This document shows, piece by piece, positions 61,214-64,000 of a DNA stretch of 64,000 bases. Origin of the DNA: Rebecca billardiae RCC1528. Taxonomy: Eukaryota > Haptophyta. The stretch spans positions 620,001-684,000 of the forward strand of contig OZ251240.1 of the NCBI GenBank assembly GCA_965240325.2, in the 5' to 3' direction. The notes beneath the pieces are model-generated. The model saw only the letters and a list, made by a program, of their open reading frames with translations, had not been told where the DNA came from and made no database searches. The position numbers and the translations under genes are program-made. The first letter of the stretch is position 1. Each line of letters begins with the position of its first letter.

Positions 61214-63264
61214 CTACTCGGCAAGCGGTGCCATGCCATCATGAACAGGCGTGTCCTTGGAAATGGCCAGAGCAGCAGCAGACAGGCGGCGGCGGCGAGC
61301 AGCGACGAGGACGAGCGCAAGGATGAGCGCGGTGCCCAGTGCGCCAGCGACAAGCACTGCCGCCGTACCCAGGGCGGCCTCGTCGTCTGACGCCGGCGCG
61401 AGGAAGCGGGACGAGGGCTTGAAGGCGTGCACGCCGGTCGGACAGTTGTTAAAGAGGAAGCAAATCACAGCCTTGTACACAACCAGCCGAACGGCTGCAC
61501 GCTGCTCGCGCAATCGACCGCGAGGGCAGTGCGGCAGACAAGACGTCGAGGTGGGGTGGGTGGCGGCTGAGCACGCGCGCGCGCCGCGCGGCTGCAGGCA
61601 GCCCGCATTCGGCCCGGCTCGTTGGGCGGGCGCATGCGCGAGCGCGTGTTCGCCGGGCGCAGGCGCGACTCTGGGGATCTCATGCCACACGCGCGCACAC
61701 CGTGAAGAAGCACACGGGGCCACAAGGCTGCGATGCTGGCGGCGGCGAGTACGGCGGTGGCGATGACGGCGGTGGCGATGGGACAGCTAGAAACACATAA
61801 TCGCCCGAGTCCGCGTCGACAAAGTCGCCGGCGTCCGCGTAGATCTTGTCGTAGTAACCATCGTTCGCGTAGATCTTGTCGTACTCGCCGTCGATCGCAT
61901 AGATTCTCGTGTAGAATCCATCGGACTTGTACGCGCTCTCGTGCCCCTCGAATGTTGCCCTGAAGATGTCAAAGCCAGCGCCCCCTGCGCGCAGGGCCGG
62001 GCAGACGCAGGCGCAGGTGCACGCGCGCCCACAGGAGCTTGGAGCGATAGCAGCACACAGCGCGCATGCATGCGCACCGCATCATCAACCATCACGGCAC
62101 CACTTCTTCTTCACGAGCGAGCGCGGCGTGCGTGTACCGTGAAGGTAGTTCTTGGAGTACTTGTCTGACTGGTCCACACTCAGGTAGTCGTCCCCATCTC
62201 CGCCTGTGCGGTGCGCAGGGCGTGCGGGTGGCAGGCAGAGGCGTGAGCACGATCGCATCGGATGTGCAACTGCGCAAGCAGCAGCAGCAGCAGCCGTGCA
62301 CTGCGCTACCCAGGAGGGCTCGACGCTGACGGACTGCAGCCAGGCAGTGCGCAGGCCGATCGCGACCGTCGATCGACCGATCGAGGCCGAGGGAACGCGC
62401 GCGCACCGTAGAACGTGTTGTACGTGATGCCCTCGGCCCGTTTGCCCGCGTAGAGTCGGTCGTTGCCATCCTCTCCGTAGAACACGTTGAAGGCCCTGCC
62501 TCCGTAATAAGTCCCCATATTGCCCGACACGTCAGGGCGTCCTTCGCCTCCCACAAAGACGTCGTTACCTGCACCGCCCTGCGTGCACGCGTGGGCATGT
62601 ACGCGCGGCGCGCGTGAGGGGAATGGCAGCAGCAGAGGGTGGGCAGTGTCAGCATTGGCGCAGCAGGCAGGGGGACGCAGGGGCGCGTGTGACCGATGGC
62701 GAGCTGGTGCATGTGTCTGCTGGCAAGCAGGCCGCGCGCAGGGGCACATGCAGCGCCGCTGGGACTGGCTGCGTCGCCCGCACATAGAAATAATTGAAGA
62801 CGTCGCCGCCGTCGTATCCCATGAGGCCGTTCCAGCCCACCTTCCCGCCGTAGCCTCCCTGGAAGAAGTCGTCGCCGGATGTCCCCGTGTACGTGTTGGT
62901 CCTATCCGCACCATCCTTCCCTGAGCCGCAGCAGTATTCCCCGCCGTCTTTGCCCGTGTACGTCACTTGAAGTGCGCGGCCGCGCCTGCGCAGCGCGTGC
63001 AGGCGACGACCAGCGGGCAAAGCACCGCAGGGGGGGGGCTCATCCGAGGCGCGGGCCCGCGGGCCTGCTGCAGCGCATCACGGTGGCTCGGCGCAGCGCG
63101 TACCACTGCTTCAGCGCGCGCATCCCCGTGGGGCTCGTCGGGCGGGGACGCCCCGCATGGCCCGGAGACGTCGCGGCGCGGTCGGCGACGGCGAGCGGCA
63201 GCATGCCACTCGCGAGGAGGACGAGCGCCCGCTGCACGGCGGCGCCGAATCCTGAGCTTCTCAT
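61214..63264 (-). CDS. RTX-like (Ca-binding) type I membrane protein, 6 exons
   Basis: Exons 63264-63104, 62985-62784, 62578-62407, 62203-62138, 61984-61701 and 61501-61214 join in frame to 390 aa. Donors are GTACGC, GTGCGG, GTGCGC, GTACAC and GTGTGC; all acceptors AG. Residues 1-28 form a signal peptide (ALVLLASGMLPLAVA). RTX-like glycine/aspartate repeats follow: TYTGTSGDDFFQGG, GGAGNDVFVGG, FYGEDGNDRLYAG, and across an intron YGGDGDDYLSVD. A Tyr/Asp repeat (YDKIYANDGYYDKIYADAG) and a Pro/Ser stalk come next. Near the C terminus is one TM helix (AAVLVAGALGTALILALVLV), then ARRRR and a short cytosolic tail. Several introns are phase 1 within Gly codons, as in the paralogous gene at 4529-5925. 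The exon 1/2 join is the least certain; acceptor AAG at 62957 is an alternative needing another donor. Probably a cell-surface Ca-binding adhesin-like protein; no toxin function is implied. Confidence 0.68.
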
Positions 63265-64000
63265 GGCGGCGTCGTGCACACCCTTGGTCGTGCAAGGCCT
63301 GGACACCGGGAGCCCGGCCCAGCCCGAGCGGCAGACCCCGCCAGCCGCCAAACCGGTCTCTGCTGGAGACCGTTTTCTCGGTGGCGCCACTGGCGCGAGC
63401 GCTCCCGGGGCTGTGCCGCCGCGCCGGCGGGGCTGCTGGCTCCGTTCGCCGCCAAGCGCCATGCCGGCCCCGCCCTGGAACGGCGCTGGCACACGAGACC
63501 GCGTACAGTACTGCGCGCCGTTGGATGCACTACGCAGCAGCTACGCTGTGCAGCGACTCGCGCGCTCCAACCTGTGGTGCCACGCGCTCGCGCGCTCGCG
63601 CGAACGCGTGTGTTCGAACGCACCTGTGCATGCTCGCACGCGAGAGGTCTGACTTGATGCCGACGAGCGTGGTGGCTCATGGCTCGCGAGAGGAGCCACA
63701 TGCCACACTCTTTCTCCCCGCCCCCGAGCCCTCTCTCGCGCGTGGCTGTGACAAGTACGCGCACGCACGTTCTGAGCGCCGCAGCGCAACATGGCGCGCT
63801 CACTCACACTTCGCGCGCACCATCTCCTGCCGCAGACGACCAGCCCGTGCGCGTCGCGCGCCTTGCCCGAAAGGTGTGCGAGCAGTAGACCCGAGCAGAT
63901 TGCCGGGCGCGCCGAGTAGTCTGCGCCCACGCCGCTGACCGGCGTGGGCGATGCAGGTTGGCGGCTCACCTTACTGTGCCGCTGGCCTCGGCGCAGCAGC
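63265..64000. other. Upstream region at window edge, no supported gene
   Basis: About 735 bp upstream of the RTX-like gene. Overlapping frames on both strands lack domains. It would contain that gene's promoter and leader; GAGACC/GGTCTC palindromes occur around 63356-63371. Confidence 0.5.

Noticed and set aside
61214-63264. Calling the RTX-repeat genes toxins
   Set aside because: RTX repeats are a Ca-binding fold shared by many adhesins and enzymes. There is no acylation, pore-forming or type I secretion module.
1-64000. tRNA or rRNA genes
   Set aside because: Looked for B-box-like GGTTCGANNCC words and rRNA signatures by eye and found no credible cloverleaf; a tRNAscan run would settle it.

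Overview
The window looks like nuclear DNA of a GC-rich, photosynthetic, flagellated unicellular eukaryote. A haptophyte (prymnesiophyte-type alga) fits best. The evidence is very high third-position GC, short GC-rich spliceosomal introns, N-terminal leaders that look like bipartite plastid presequences (signal peptide, then a phenylalanine-led transit region), a plant-type APS reductase fused to thioredoxin, a PIH1-type dynein-assembly factor, and long microsatellites and minisatellites between genes. The assignment is inferred from gene content. No rRNA or organelle marker is present, and a pelagophyte or another GC-rich alga cannot be excluded.

Layout. 1-2.4 kb: 3' part of a Ty1/copia polyprotein running off the left edge, with the probable start of its 3' LTR. 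2.4-4.5 kb: repeat-rich spacer. 4.5-5.9 kb (-): secreted RTX-repeat protein with a Pro/Thr/Glu tail (3 exons). 6.8-8.7 kb (+): probable N-myristoylated protein with a TIR-like region and kinesin-light-chain-type TPRs. 8.9-12.6 kb: divergent pair, a BPL_N amidotransferase fold joined to a GGCT-like domain (-) and a PIH1 protein (+). 12.8-14.6 kb: candidate TIR element. 15.2-16.5 kb (-) and 27.0-28.3 kb (+): two nearly identical sulfotransferases in inverted orientation, with a third, unrelated-subfamily sulfotransferase at 25.5-26.8 kb. 17.7-25.2 kb: membrane DnaJ protein, small plastid-type membrane protein, TTD14-like P-loop protein, a TTAA-flanked TIR element and a Rossmann-fold dehydrogenase-like protein. 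28.7-32.4 kb (-): small membrane protein and a bromodomain protein with a long acidic tail. 32.6-43.1 kb (-): a giant soluble-adenylyl-cyclase-type (ADCY10-like) protein with cyclic-nucleotide-binding-like domains at its N terminus. 43.5-45.9 kb (+): a divergently arranged multi-pass protein carrying a TIR-like domain and a C-type lectin domain. 45.9-51.7 kb: no supported gene; minisatellites in both orientations, a segmental duplication, a dimeric higher-order repeat and a foldback element. 51.7-63.3 kb: APS reductase, cytosolic tryptophanyl-tRNA synthetase, TMEM181/Wntless-like 7TM protein, glycosyltransferase-like protein, acyl-CoA oxidase-like protein, and a second RTX-type protein (6 exons, C-terminal TM anchor).

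Exon models were built by hand by requiring GT-AG boundaries that keep the reading frame and the domain continuous. Twenty introns were resolved in ten spliced genes. Fourteen of the twenty donors read GTGCG, which is far from the usual GTRAGT.

There is no operon logic here, but there are themes. Several gene pairs share short head-to-head promoters (10.7, 19.3, 25.3, 43.3 and 55.0 kb). Sulfate metabolism recurs: APS reductase plus three PAPS-type sulfotransferases. The most interesting proteins are signalling fusions: cNBD-like domains with a sAC-type cyclase, TIR-like with a C-type lectin, and a MGxxCS lipidation signal with TIR-like and TPR modules.
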